Assembly: GCA_017431955.1 (NCBI GenBank)
Contig: JAFRKC010000005.1
Span: forward strand, 62,001 to 126,000
Direction: 5' to 3'
DNA from: Candidatus Saccharimonadota bacterium
GTDB lineage: Bacteria > Patescibacteriota > Saccharimonadia > Saccharimonadales > Saccharimonadaceae
Length of the DNA stretch: 64,000 nucleotides
Shown here piece after piece: positions 33,146-42,684 of this stretch (its first letter is position 1; each line of letters begins with the position of its first letter). A model generated the notes under the pieces. That model saw nothing but the letters and a program-made list of their open reading frames with translations, was not told the origin of the DNA and made no database searches. The translations under genes and the position numbers were made by a program.

Positions 33146-36100
33146 TTAGAGGTTAGCTAAATCTTCTTCGGTAGGTTCGATATCTTCGGATGAAGTCTCG
33201 GCAAGATCGGTGATAATTGGGCTAACACCGGTACCTACAGGGATCTTGCGACCAATGATAACATTCTCTTTAAGACCGTGTAGTCTATCAACGCGACCGT
33301 TGATGGCGGCGTTGATAAGAACGCGGGTGGTATCCTGGAAGGATGCAGCTGACAAGAACGAATCTGACCAGATGGAAACCTTAGTGATGCCGAGAAGAAG
33401 GTTAGTGTAAGTAGCTTGAGTCTTTCCCTGTTCTTCGAGAGCTTTGTTCTCGGAGATAACGGCGGCCTTAGAAACGATGTCGCCAGAGACGAATGAAGTG
33501 TCGCCAGGGTTGTCGATCATGACACGGCTAAACATTTGATTGACGATAATCTCAAGGTGTTTAGCGGAGATTTCGTGACCTTGGGCGGCGTAAACGTTAA
33601 GAACGTCGTTCATGATATAGCGAGCGGTTTCTTCGGCACCTTTGTATTTGAGCTGATCTTGAAGATTCAAAGAACCAGTGGTGAGGCGATCGCCGGCTTT
33701 GACGGAATCGTTGGATTTAACAACGAGTTCGTGGTCGCCAGGGATTTCAACGCGTACTGGTGAGTTGGCGCCGGCAACTAAGATAATAGCACCATCTACA
33801 AGCTCAACGATACCGTCGCAGGTAGCGGTGAGTGGAGAAGCGCCTTTTGGTTTGCTGGCGATTACGTCGCCGGCTTTAACGCTGGCACCATCTTTAACCT
33901 TAGCTTTGCGGCCTTCAAGTGGCATACGAATGACATCGCCAGCTTCTGGAGTGATTTGAACTACATAGTGGTTGCCGTCTTCCCAGACTTCGACTACGCC
34001 ATCGATTGGGGTGATGTAAGCCTGACCTTTAGGGCTGCGGGCTTCGAGAAGCTCTTCAACACGAGGAAGACCACGGGCGATAGCACCGGAACCAGCCACA
34101 CCAGAACCGTGTTTGGTATCGAGGGTAAGCTGAGTACCAGGTTCACCGAGCGATTGAGCAGCGATGACGCCGATTGGCTGATGGGCTTCGACGAGCTCAC
34201 GAGTGGACATATCAATACCATAAGCCTTGCGTGGAATGCCATTAACGGCCGTAGTAGTGAGGATAGATTGAATCTTGACGGACTCAATATTGTCGTCAGC
34301 TTCGATTTGCTCGGCGATTTCTTTAGAAATGAGCTGATTAGCTTCAACGTAACCAGGAACTGCTTCGGCGGTATAGCGGCTAGCAATGCGGGCGGCAAAG
34401 TTGATGCCAGAGAGTTCGGTTTCGTATTTGTGAATGGTGTAGCCTGGATCTTCGGCTTCCTCGTCTGTAGTGAAGACGTCTTGAGCGACGTCGACGAGAC
34501 GACGAGTGAGGTAACCAGAGTCAGCGGTACGAAGAGCGGTAGACACCTGACCTTGACGTGCACCACGAGTGGCGATGAAGGATTCGAGGGTGTTAAGACC
34601 TTTCTTGTAAGATGATTTAACTGGAAGCTCGATTTCGTTGTTGTTAATATCGACCATGATACCAATTTCGGCAGAGGCGAGTTTGATATTAGAGACGGAA
34701 CCACGAGCACCGGAGTTAACCATCACGGCGATGTCGGTATCCATTTCGGCAAGGTTAGCCTTGAGGAAGTCGGAAATCTTGTTGTCGATATCACGCCAGC
34801 AAGCCACGGTGAGTTTGTAGCGCTCGTCTTCGGTAACTAGACCTTGGTCGAATTGTTCCTTGATAAGGGCGGTTTTAGCATCACCTTCAGCCAAGAAATC
34901 TTCGATTTCTGGGTAGGTTGGGTAATCGTCCTTAGCGGTAGAAACAGAGGCGATAGTTTCATATTCGAAGGCTAGGTCTTTCACAGCATCGGCGGTCTTG
35001 ACGGTGACATCTGCGCCGTAAATGTCGAAGATGTTGGCCATGACTTTCTTGAGTTGTTTGCTAGTTTGGACGGAGTTATCGTATGGATAATCTTTTGGCA
35101 AGACTTCGTTGAAGATAACGCGACCAAGAGTAGTGTCTCTAATTTCCTTCTTCGCGAAGACGCGGATTGGAGTTTGAAGAGCGATAAGACCTTGATCGTA
35201 GGCCATTTCAGCCTCGTAGATGGAGCTGAAGGCTTTGACATGATCAGTGTCGGTACCAGGTTTGTCGTAAGTGAGGTAGTAAATACCAAGGACGACGTCC
35301 TGATAAATAGAAAGCACTGGAGCACCATCGGCTGGTTTGAGCAAGTTTTTGTCGGCAGCCATGAGTTCGCGAGCTTCAGCCTGAGCATCATCAGACAATG
35401 GAAGGTGGACGGCCATTTGGTCACCATCGTAGTCGGCGTTGAAACCAGAAGCTACGAGTGGGTGGAGCTGAATAGCTTTACCATCGATAAGTTTTGGTTG
35501 GAAGGCCTGAACAGACAGACGGTGAAGCGATGGAGCGCGGTTTAAGAGAACATATTTTCCTTTAATACACTCATCAAGAGCATCCCAGACTACAGCTTCG
35601 CCAGCTTCGATCATACGGGTGGCAACACGAATATTGTTGGCGTGCTCATTAGCAATGAGCCAGCTGATTACGAATGGCTTGAAGAGTTCTAGAGCCATTT
35701 GTTTTGGCAAACCACATTCGTGAAGTTTAAGCTCTGGACCTACGACAATAACGGAACGACCAGAGTAGTCGACGCGTTTACCGAGAAGGTTTTGGCGGAA
35801 ACGACCTTGCTTACCTTTGAGTAAATCAGACAAGCTCTTGAGTTTGCGGCGGCCATTTTGAGAGCTAGCAGAACGTCCGCCATGAGCGGCAGAGTTGTCA
35901 ATTAAGGAATCAACAGCCTCTTGGAGCATGCGCATTTCGTTGCGGCAAATAACTTCTGGAGCGTTGAGGTCAAGAAGTTTTTTGAGACGGTTGTTACGGT
36001 TAATGACACGGCGATAAAGATCGTTAAGGTCGGAAGTAGCGAAACGTCCACCAGGAAGAGAAATCATTGGGCGAAGATCTGGAGGAATGACTGGAATGAC

Positions 36101-36988
36101 CGTAAGGACAAGGTCGGTTGGTTTGATTCCAGCAGCACGCATACCTTCGATGGTTTTGAGGCGTTTAGTGAGCTTCTTTTCTCTTTGACCACGGGCGTTT
36201 TCGGCTTCGGCGTGAAGATCGGCAATGAGCTTATCCATGTCGATTTCGTCAAGCAAAGTTTTAAGTGCAGTGGCACCCATTTGCACGGTAATGAAATCTT
36301 CGTATTCTTCTGGGAGATTACGATAATCTACTTCACTAATGACAGCACCTTTACGGAAGCCTTCGAGCGTAGATTTACGGGCCTGGAAATCAGATTCTAG
36401 TGTTTCGAGCTCTTTGGTTTGCTCTTCGGCAAGTTTCTTGATGTCGGCGTCTTTAGCTTTGGATTCTTGTTCGTAGCGAAGCTTGATAGCTTGACGTGCG
36501 GCATCAGTTTGAGCCTCGAGATCGGCTAGAGCTTTCTCGATTTCTTCGGTTTTGGCGTCGACAATGAGATAAGATGCGAAATAAGTGACTTTTTCAATGT
36601 TTTTAACGGTGAGGTCCAATAGTAGACCGATTGCGCTTGGCATACCACGCATAAACCAAATGTGTGCTACTGGAGCGGCAAGGGTGATGTGTCCCATGCG
36701 TTCGCGGCGAGCAATAGACTTGGTAACGAGGTTGCCTTCTTTATCAACGGCAGCTTCGCGAGAGCGGACGCCTTTAAGTTTGGCATCGTGTGGATTGATG
36801 TCTTTGACTGGACCGAAGATTCTTTCGCAGAATAGACCGTCGCGCTCAGGTTTTTGAGTGCGATAGTTGATGGTTTCTGGTTTGAGAACTTCGCCATAGC
36901 TCCAGTTTAAGATATCGTCGGTGCTGGCGACAGAAAGTCGAATAGAATCAAAGTCGCTGGCGCTAATTATGTTATCCATCCAGGCCAT
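33146..36988 (-). CDS. rpoC: RNA polymerase beta-prime subunit lacking both zinc sites
   Basis: 1280 residues. The catalytic magnesium loop is NADYDGD at residues 517-523 (Tyr where most bacteria have Phe). Rim/clamp segments GKRVDYSGRSVIVVGPELKL and trigger-loop-region QSLGEPGTQLTLDTKH are present. The N-terminal Cys4 zinc site is gone: after CERIFGPVKD comes INPHDAKLKGVRSREAAVDK. The second site is gone too: ILTTTAVNGIPRKAYG replaces the usual CxxxxGxCxxCYG. The clamp holds an insert of about 60 residues that looks like a coiled coil (about 155-220). It follows rpoB by 2 bases. Confidence 0.98.
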   Translation of the reverse strand: MAWMDNIISASDFDSIRLSVASTDDILNWSYGEVLKPETINYRTQKPERDGLFCERIFGPVKDINPHDAKLKGVRSREAAVDKEGNLVTKSIARRERMGHITLAAPVAHIWFMRGMPSAIGLLLDLTVKNIEKVTYFASYLIVDAKTEEIEKALADLEAQTDAARQAIKLRYEQESKAKDADIKKLAEEQTKELETLESDFQARKSTLEGFRKGAVISEVDYRNLPEEYEDFITVQMGATALKTLLDEIDMDKLIADLHAEAENARGQREKKLTKRLKTIEGMRAAGIKPTDLVLTVIPVIPPDLRPMISLPGGRFATSDLNDLYRRVINRNNRLKKLLDLNAPEVICRNEMRMLQEAVDSLIDNSAAHGGRSASSQNGRRKLKSLSDLLKGKQGRFRQNLLGKRVDYSGRSVIVVGPELKLHECGLPKQMALELFKPFVISWLIANEHANNIRVATRMIEAGEAVVWDALDECIKGKYVLLNRAPSLHRLSVQAFQPKLIDGKAIQLHPLVASGFNADYDGDQMAVHLPLSDDAQAEARELMAADKNLLKPADGAPVLSIYQDVVLGIYYLTYDKPGTDTDHVKAFSSIYEAEMAYDQGLIALQTPIRVFAKKEIRDTTLGRVIFNEVLPKDYPYDNSVQTSKQLKKVMANIFDIYGADVTVKTADAVKDLAFEYETIASVSTAKDDYPTYPEIEDFLAEGDAKTALIKEQFDQGLVTEDERYKLTVACWRDIDNKISDFLKANLAEMDTDIAVMVNSGARGSVSNIKLASAEIGIMVDINNNEIELPVKSSYKKGLNTLESFIATRGARQGQVSTALRTADSGYLTRRLVDVAQDVFTTDEEAEDPGYTIHKYETELSGINFAARIASRYTAEAVPGYVEANQLISKEIAEQIEADDNIESVKIQSILTTTAVNGIPRKAYGIDMSTRELVEAHQPIGVIAAQSLGEPGTQLTLDTKHGSGVAGSGAIARGLPRVEELLEARSPKGQAYITPIDGVVEVWEDGNHYVVQITPEAGDVIRMPLEGRKAKVKDGASVKAGDVIASKPKGASPLTATCDGIVELVDGAIILVAGANSPVRVEIPGDHELVVKSNDSVKAGDRLTTGSLNLQDQLKYKGAEETARYIMNDVLNVYAAQGHEISAKHLEIIVNQMFSRVMIDNPGDTSFVSGDIVSKAAVISENKALEEQGKTQATYTNLLLGITKVSIWSDSFLSAASFQDTTRVLINAAINGRVDRLHGLKENVIIGRKIPVGTGVSPIITDLAETSSEDIEPTEEDLANL

Positions 36989-36990
36989 GA

Positions 36991-39900
36991 TTAAAACTCC
37001 TCTCCGAGATCGACGGTTCCATCGTCGTCTCCTTCTGTTATTTGTATTCCTTCTTCATCCAACATTTCTTGGGCTTCTTCATCATCTAAATCTGTGATTT
37101 CTGGCTCGGCCTGAACTTCGTGCTGAGCGTAAATTGCGTGATCATCTTTGGACTTTTCGATCTCCTTAGAAGTCTTTTCAATTACGTCGCTAGCATCGGC
37201 AGATTCTCCGTGATCGAGAAGGTCGACTTTAAGACCAAGACCTTGAAGCTCTTTGACGAGAACGTTGAAACCTTCTGGAAGTTTTGGACCTTCGATTTGT
37301 TCACGTTTGATGATGGACTCATAGGCTTTAGCACGGCCGTAGACATCATCGGATTTGATAGTAAGCATTTCTTGAAGGGTAGTGGCGGCGCCGTAAGCTT
37401 CGAGGGCCCAGACCTCCATTTCCCCGAAACGCTGACCACCGTTTTGAGCTTTACCGCCGAGTGGCTGTTGGGTAACCATGGTGTATGGACCAGTAGAACG
37501 AGCGTGAATCTTGTCTTCGACCATGTGGTGAAGTTTGATGATGTGCATGACGCCAACAGATGTGCGTTCGTTGAATGGTTCACCAGTGAGGCCATCGTAA
37601 AGTTGGACTCTACCATCGCGGTTAAAGCCGGCTTTTTCGAGCTCATCGGAAATAGTTTCGCCAGGAACACCATTGAATGATGGGGTGGCAACTTTGTAAC
37701 CAAGAGCGCGAGCGGCCATACCAAGGTGAGTTTCAAAGAGCTGACCGAGATTCATACGGCTTGGCACGCCCATTGGGCTGAGCAAGATATCTACTGGAGT
37801 ACCGTCTTCCATAAATGGCATATCTTCAACTGGAAGAATGCGAGAGACCACACCTTTGTTACCGTGGCGACCAGCAAGCTTATCGCCAACGCTGATTTTG
37901 CGGATTTCGGCAACGTAGATCTTGATTTGCATGAGTACGCCAGCTTTGAGGTTGTGACCTTGTTCTCTGGTGTAGACTTTGACGCCTACGACTTTACCAG
38001 TGGAGCTGCCGTTCATACGAATGGAGGTATCGCGGACGTCTTTGGCTTTTTCACCGAAGATAGCGCGAAGTAAGCGTTCCTCAGAGCTGAGCTCTTGTTC
38101 GCCTTTTGGCGTAATTTTACCAACGAGGATATCGCCGGCAGAAACTTCGGAACCAATCGTGACAATACCATCTTCGCCGAGGTGGCGGAGAGAGTGTTCA
38201 CTGACGTTAGGAATATCGCGAGTAACTTGTTCTGGGCCAAGTTTAGTGTCGCGGACTTCAACATCGAAATCTTTAATGTTGATAGAGGTGAGTTCGTCGT
38301 CTTCTACGAGGCGGGAGGAAATGACGATAGCGTCATCCATGTTGTAACCACGCCATGGCATGAAGGCTACGAGAAGATCTTTACCAAGGGCAAGCTCGCC
38401 ATCATTGATGGAAGCACCTTCGATAAGAACGTCACCTTTCTTAACTTTTTGGCCGCGCACAACTTTACAGCGCTGGTTGTAACAACGGTCGTCGTTGGTT
38501 TTTTCGAAGTGAACGAGTTTGTATTCTTTGTCGCCACCTTTGTCGTAGGTAACGATGATGGAATCACCATCAGCTTTTTTAACTTCACCTTTGCCTTCGG
38601 CGAAAACGATTTGAGAGGTGTTTTTGGCGATTTCACCTTCAATACCGGTCCCGACGGTAGGATTATCGGTGTGAAGTAGTGGGACTGCTTGTTTCTGCAT
38701 GGCGCAGGCCATGAGGGAGCGGTCGACACGGTTTTTCTCGATGAATGGAATGAGGCTGGCCGAAGTACCAAGAATTTCCTTGTGAGCGGCATCAATGTGG
38801 GTAACGAATTTTGATTCGACCTGGCTTGGTTTGCCGTGAACACGGGCGGAAACCCATTCTTCAGCGAATTTACCATCTTTGTCTAGTTTGACGGATGCGT
38901 CGGCGATGATCATATCGTCTTCTGCCGCGGCGTCGACATAAACGACCTCATCGGTGACTTTGCCGTCTTCGACTACGCGATATGGAGCTTCGATGAAGCC
39001 ATATTCGTTGATGCGAGCGTAGGTTGCGAGGTTAAGCACGAGACCGACGTTAGCACCTTCTGGAGTTTCTACAGTACAGATACGACCATAGTGAGTTGGG
39101 TGAGCATCGCGGACATCGAAGCCGGCGCGTTCGCGGGTAAGACCACCAGGACCCATAGAGCTGAGGCGACGCTTGTGGGCGAGCTCACCGAATGGGTTGG
39201 TTTCATCCATAAGCTGAGAAAGTTGTGAGCTAGCAAAGAACTCTTTGACCGCAGCCACGACTGGGCGAGAGTTTAAGAGTTGAGATGGCGTAACTTCTTC
39301 TGGGTTGGCCATAGACATGCGGTCTAGGATGTTGCGTTGTAAGCGGAGCATACCAAGACGGAATTGACGTTGGACCAACTCGCCAACGAGTTTGACGCGG
39401 CGGTTTGCAAGAGAGTCGATGTCGTCGGCTGGATCTTGGGTGTTGTTCAAGCGGATGATTTCGCTGATGATGGCGATAAGGTCTTCCATTTGAAGAGTGC
39501 GGTGAACACTGTCGTTTGGAGTATCAAAGCCAAGTCTTTGGTTGATTTTGTAACGACCAACGCGAGAGTAATCGTAGCGTTTGTAATCGAAGAAAGTGCG
39601 CTCGATCATGGACTTTGCGTTTTCGACAGTGGCGAGATCGCCAGGGCGAAGACGGCGGTAAACCTCGATCAAAGCTTCGGATTGACCACGAGTGGTGTCT
39701 TTGTCCAAAGTAGCATCGATGTAGCTAATTTCGCCGTTATCGATTTTTGCGAATTTAGATTTGATTTCAGAGTTTTTGGAAACGCCAAGAGCGCGGAGGA
39801 AGGTGGTTACTGGCACCTTGCGGCGGCGGTCAATTTTGACGTTAATACAACCGTTAGTAGAGGTTTCGAACTCGAGCCAAGCACCGCGTCCTGGGATAAC

Positions 39901-40368
39901 CTTGGCGCCGTAATAGCGGCGGTTGCCAATGGTGTCGGCGGTGAAGAATACGCCGGCGGAGCGGATGAGTTGCGAAACGATCACGCGTTCAGTGCCGTTG
40001 ATTACGAAGGTGGCACGATCGGTCATCCATGGGTAGTCGCCAAAGAATACGTCTTGTTCTTTGACTTCTCCGGTTACTTTGTTGGTTAATTCGACGTTGA
40101 CATGAAGTGGAGCGTCGTAGGTAGTGAGGTTATCTTTGGCCTCACGTTCGGTTTCTTGTGGCTCTTTAAAGTAGTAATCTTTAAAGCGAAGCGAAAGCTT
40201 CTGGCCAGTGTAGTCATCGATTGGGTTGAGCTCATTGAAGATCTCTCTCAATCCCGACTTTACGAAATCTTCCCAACTGTCTTTTTGGTGTGCAATCAGA
40301 TCAGGAATAGGAAGTGCTTGGTCTCCTTCTGTAAAAGAAATGCGACCACTAGTCTTCTGTGATTTCAC
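36991..40368 (-). CDS. rpoB: RNA polymerase beta subunit
   Basis: 1125 residues from GTG 40368 behind AAAAGGACAA. Rifampicin-region motif QLSQLMDETNPFGELAHKRR, SSMGPGGLTRERAGFDVRDA, HPTHYGRICTVETPEG, and the C-terminal GGKAQNGGQRFGEMEVWALE. The end carries an acidic tail (EEAQEMLDEEGIQITEGDDD). The linked rplJ/rplL of many genomes are not adjacent; rpoB has its own promoter and leader. Confidence 0.99.
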   Translation of the reverse strand: MKSQKTSGRISFTEGDQALPIPDLIAHQKDSWEDFVKSGLREIFNELNPIDDYTGQKLSLRFKDYYFKEPQETEREAKDNLTTYDAPLHVNVELTNKVTGEVKEQDVFFGDYPWMTDRATFVINGTERVIVSQLIRSAGVFFTADTIGNRRYYGAKVIPGRGAWLEFETSTNGCINVKIDRRRKVPVTTFLRALGVSKNSEIKSKFAKIDNGEISYIDATLDKDTTRGQSEALIEVYRRLRPGDLATVENAKSMIERTFFDYKRYDYSRVGRYKINQRLGFDTPNDSVHRTLQMEDLIAIISEIIRLNNTQDPADDIDSLANRRVKLVGELVQRQFRLGMLRLQRNILDRMSMANPEEVTPSQLLNSRPVVAAVKEFFASSQLSQLMDETNPFGELAHKRRLSSMGPGGLTRERAGFDVRDAHPTHYGRICTVETPEGANVGLVLNLATYARINEYGFIEAPYRVVEDGKVTDEVVYVDAAAEDDMIIADASVKLDKDGKFAEEWVSARVHGKPSQVESKFVTHIDAAHKEILGTSASLIPFIEKNRVDRSLMACAMQKQAVPLLHTDNPTVGTGIEGEIAKNTSQIVFAEGKGEVKKADGDSIIVTYDKGGDKEYKLVHFEKTNDDRCYNQRCKVVRGQKVKKGDVLIEGASINDGELALGKDLLVAFMPWRGYNMDDAIVISSRLVEDDELTSINIKDFDVEVRDTKLGPEQVTRDIPNVSEHSLRHLGEDGIVTIGSEVSAGDILVGKITPKGEQELSSEERLLRAIFGEKAKDVRDTSIRMNGSSTGKVVGVKVYTREQGHNLKAGVLMQIKIYVAEIRKISVGDKLAGRHGNKGVVSRILPVEDMPFMEDGTPVDILLSPMGVPSRMNLGQLFETHLGMAARALGYKVATPSFNGVPGETISDELEKAGFNRDGRVQLYDGLTGEPFNERTSVGVMHIIKLHHMVEDKIHARSTGPYTMVTQQPLGGKAQNGGQRFGEMEVWALEAYGAATTLQEMLTIKSDDVYGRAKAYESIIKREQIEGPKLPEGFNVLVKELQGLGLKVDLLDHGESADASDVIEKTSKEIEKSKDDHAIYAQHEVQAEPEITDLDDEEAQEMLDEEGIQITEGDDDGTVDLGEEF

Positions 40369-40379
40369 AAATTGTCCTT

Positions 40380-40521
40380 TTGTATTAAGTTTAGTAATCT
40401 TTAGCGCCGAAGATTACTGCCGAGTTTTTGCTAGTCGGGTCGCCAACCCCTTCATAGCTTCAAAAAAACCGGCAAACTGCTTCTTAAGAGTTATTTTACA
40501 GGACTAAGCCGGAAAAATCAA
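40380..40521 (-). promoter_or_regulatory. rpoBC promoter and hairpin leader
   Basis: Minus strand: TTGATT (40516-40521), 17 bases, TAAAAT (40493-40498). The leader of about 115 bases ends in a 9-pair hairpin AGTAATCTT/AAGATTACT just before the ribosome binding site, which could regulate translation start (inference). The rest of 40369-40611 holds only the divergent promoter of the next gene. Confidence 0.65.
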
Positions 40522-40611
40522 GGGGAAAATGGGAAAAAAGTATTTGATTTTAGGCGAAAATATGTTATAAATAAATAGAACGTTGTTAAAAGTAAGGTCA
40601 AAGGGGGTGAG

Positions 40612-41085
40612 ATGATGATTATTTTGGCACCGTTCGCACCTGAATATGAGATTGCAAAAAAGAGATTTGGTCTTTATCACGAGGTTATTCTTCTGGGTGT
40701 TGGCCCGAGAAATGCTATGGAGACACTTTTGGAGCTGAAATTACCGCGCTATGCAAATAACTTGATGCTGTTCGGCTTTGCTGGCAGCAATACGTTGCCG
40801 ATGGACACAGAAGTGTTTGTTACGGAAAGCTATCTGCACCAGTTCCATGGTAGTTACGACGATAAGCCTTGTATTTTGAGAAGACCGGAAATCGAAGGGG
40901 CGCCGGAAATCGGTGTTCCCTGTTACTCCAGCTCGGATTTTGTGGTTGAGACAAAAGTCAAAGAGCCGGCAATTTTCGATATGGAATTGGCGTTTTTAAC
41001 ATTGTTCCATCCGAATATTACTAGCTGGAGAATTGTGAGCGACAATCTCAATTTGCAGGAGTTCGAGGATTATTACAAAAAATGA
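40612..41085 (+). CDS. nucleosidase/phosphorylase-family protein (MTAN/PNP-like)
   Basis: 157 residues, shorter than the usual 230-residue MTA/SAH nucleosidase. Recognisable pieces: VILLGVGPRNAMETLLEL, LMLFGFAGSNTLPMDTEVFV, CYSSSDFVVE, and DMELAFLTLF, which matches the DMEAAA-type ribose/substrate loop (Glu in DME is the key residue). The C-terminal VSDNL fits the VSD catalytic-Asp segment of MTAN. With LuxS 1.6 kb away it could complete SAH recycling (SAH to S-ribosylhomocysteine). Substrate assignment is inference, and the shortness is odd. Start at ATG 40612 or 40615 behind AAAGGGGGTGAG. TTTGAT-17-TATAAA promoter. Confidence 0.65.
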   Translation: MMIILAPFAPEYEIAKKRFGLYHEVILLGVGPRNAMETLLELKLPRYANNLMLFGFAGSNTLPMDTEVFVTESYLHQFHGSYDDKPCILRRPEIEGAPEIGVPCYSSSDFVVETKVKEPAIFDMELAFLTLFHPNITSWRIVSDNLNLQEFEDYYKK

Positions 41086-41110
41086 TAATCGACCCCAGCG
41101 ATGAAAATGG

Positions 41111-41132
41111 CCCCAGAGTAATCTGGGGTTTT
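41111..41132 (+). terminator. terminator after the MTAN-like gene
   Basis: Stem CCCCAGA (41111-41117) / TCTGGGG (41122-41128), loop GTAA, then TTTT. Confidence 0.82.
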
Positions 41133-41135
41133 GCA

Positions 41136-41196
41136 TTGACAAAAATTAAGAAGTGTGCTATAATGGAAAGATAGGCCTGTTTGGGGCTATTTTTTG
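41136..41196 (+). promoter_or_regulatory. consensus promoter firing into a short hairpin
   Basis: TTGACA (41136-41141), 17 bases, TATAAT (41159-41164), then GGAAAGATAGGCC and an imperfect hairpin ATAG-CC/GG-CTAT (41171-41190) with six T. It resembles the unit at 15380 in promoter, first transcribed bases (GAAAGATAGGC) and hairpin. Confidence 0.6.
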
Positions 41197-41271
41197 TTTT
41201 TTCATCAAAAAACTTATGCTATAATTAAATTATAAAGGTCAAATAATTAATAGAAGGAATATTGATACATT

Positions 41272-42621
41272 ATGTCTTATTATACTAAATTATCCTCAAG
41301 GGGGGGGGTACAGCTTAAAAGAACACTGATTTTCGCTATCCCACTAGCTTTTTGGGCAAGTTTTTTTGTGATTTTGTCACCGAAGGTATATGCTGGCGAA
41401 AGTTGCACGCCCCGTATGGATGGGTATAAGATTGTGGTACACGAAGATGAGGTGTATTTTGCGGACGACGTAGATCGTTCTACTGCGTCTTGGGACGACG
41501 AGACCAATACTCTTGTTCTAGCAAATTACAATGGTGGGTCGGTTTGTCTTGAACGCTTCGATGGTCCAGCATACCTACAATTAGAAGGGGAAAATACTAT
41601 TAATACAACAGATGATGATGCTGGGTTTTTAGCAACAGTTCCAATAATTGTGAATGGAAATGGAGTGCTGAATGTTTCGTCAGTCGATGCTGGTTACTTT
41701 TTTATCAATGGCGGCGCCGTAAACATCTTGGCTCAAGAAGAAGGTGGTGCGAAAGTCGAAGCTTTAGTAGTTAATGATGGCAATTTCTATTCAGAACGAT
41801 CTTTGGACGTGATGATTTTGAATCAATTTGGCGGTAATTTATCTGTAAACGGAACAATAGTTTCTATGTTTGTAGTTTTCGATGGTGGAACTGCTGTTAT
41901 TGATGGAGGCGAGTATCCGGCTATCTCGACAATGTATAGTGATGCTCTCGATGAAATGTTTTCTTCTATGTATTATGAAGAAGGTGCTACGACGCGAACT
42001 GTCGGGAATATGCGTTATATAGGTGGTAGTGTGCCTGAGTTTGCTCTTCCTCTTCACGGCTCTATACTTTTCAACAGCGGTGATGTGTCCCTAAAAAGTA
42101 ATACTGGCGCTATAGGCGTGCAGGTTTCTGGTGGAATGGTTGAGGATCCAATCGACAATCCAGAAACTTATATTGCTGAAAAGGGTAAAGATTATTTTAT
42201 TATGTTTGCTGATGATATGGCTATTAGCCCATCTGGATCGGTGGTTGATACGATTGCTGGCGTTAGTGAATACGGAAACATGGTGTATTCTACTTTTTCC
42301 GATGGCTCTGATAATCTCACAATCTCTGGCGATCTTGATCATGGACTGACTTTTTCTTCGAACGTTTTAAAATCTGTTCGTATTTCTAAAACCGCTACCC
42401 CAGTCCCTCCTACTAGTGGGCCAGAGGAAGAGGAGGAGGAAGTTCCGAATACCATTGATGCCGAGATTATTGTTCTAGCCTTTAGTCTATTCTTTGCTAT
42501 TATTGTCGAAGGCGCAATTATTGCCGATCTCTATCGCCGACTCTTTGGCTATAAAGCGGAAGCTGCTACCATAGACCAAGAGATAGCCAAATCCGAACCA
42601 CTAGCTCCAGAAAAATCATAA
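41272..42621 (+). CDS. secreted surface protein with VPNTID sorting-like tail and G9 tract near the start
   Basis: 449 residues, third paralogue of the 12736/13994 family. Codons 10-13 run through nine consecutive G (41300-41308), upstream of the signal peptide (LIFAIPLAFWASFFVILSPK, cleavage after VYA). A change of one G would destroy the frame, so the gene is a candidate for phase variation. Only the first cysteine pair (ESCTPRM, SVCLERF) of the family is retained. Shared blocks: PLHGSILFNSGDVSLKSN, EKGKDYFIMFADDM, VYSTFSDG, NVLKSVRISK. Tail: VPNTIDA, hydrophobic helix, DLYRRLFGYK and a cytoplasmic end. Start ATG is 13 bases behind AGAAGGA. Confidence 0.85.
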   Translation: MSYYTKLSSRGGVQLKRTLIFAIPLAFWASFFVILSPKVYAGESCTPRMDGYKIVVHEDEVYFADDVDRSTASWDDETNTLVLANYNGGSVCLERFDGPAYLQLEGENTINTTDDDAGFLATVPIIVNGNGVLNVSSVDAGYFFINGGAVNILAQEEGGAKVEALVVNDGNFYSERSLDVMILNQFGGNLSVNGTIVSMFVVFDGGTAVIDGGEYPAISTMYSDALDEMFSSMYYEEGATTRTVGNMRYIGGSVPEFALPLHGSILFNSGDVSLKSNTGAIGVQVSGGMVEDPIDNPETYIAEKGKDYFIMFADDMAISPSGSVVDTIAGVSEYGNMVYSTFSDGSDNLTISGDLDHGLTFSSNVLKSVRISKTATPVPPTSGPEEEEEEVPNTIDAEIIVLAFSLFFAIIVEGAIIADLYRRLFGYKAEAATIDQEIAKSEPLAPEKS

Positions 42622-42648
42622 CCATCTTGATAAAATTATAGATATTTT

Positions 42649-42674
42649 AAAACCCAGCTCTAAGGCTGGGTTTT
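42649..42674. terminator. bidirectional terminator between surface protein and luxS
   Basis: AAAACCCAGC (42649-42658) / GCTGGGTTTT (42665-42674), loop TCTAAG; A-run and T-run allow use from both sides. Confidence 0.88.
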
Positions 42675-42684
42675 GGTTGGAGGT

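Noticed and set aside
33956..34615. Open frame of 219 codons on the + strand inside rpoC, and a 241-codon one at 39364-40089 inside rpoB.
   Set aside because: Both are antisense shadows of strongly conserved genes; no start signals or family resemblance.
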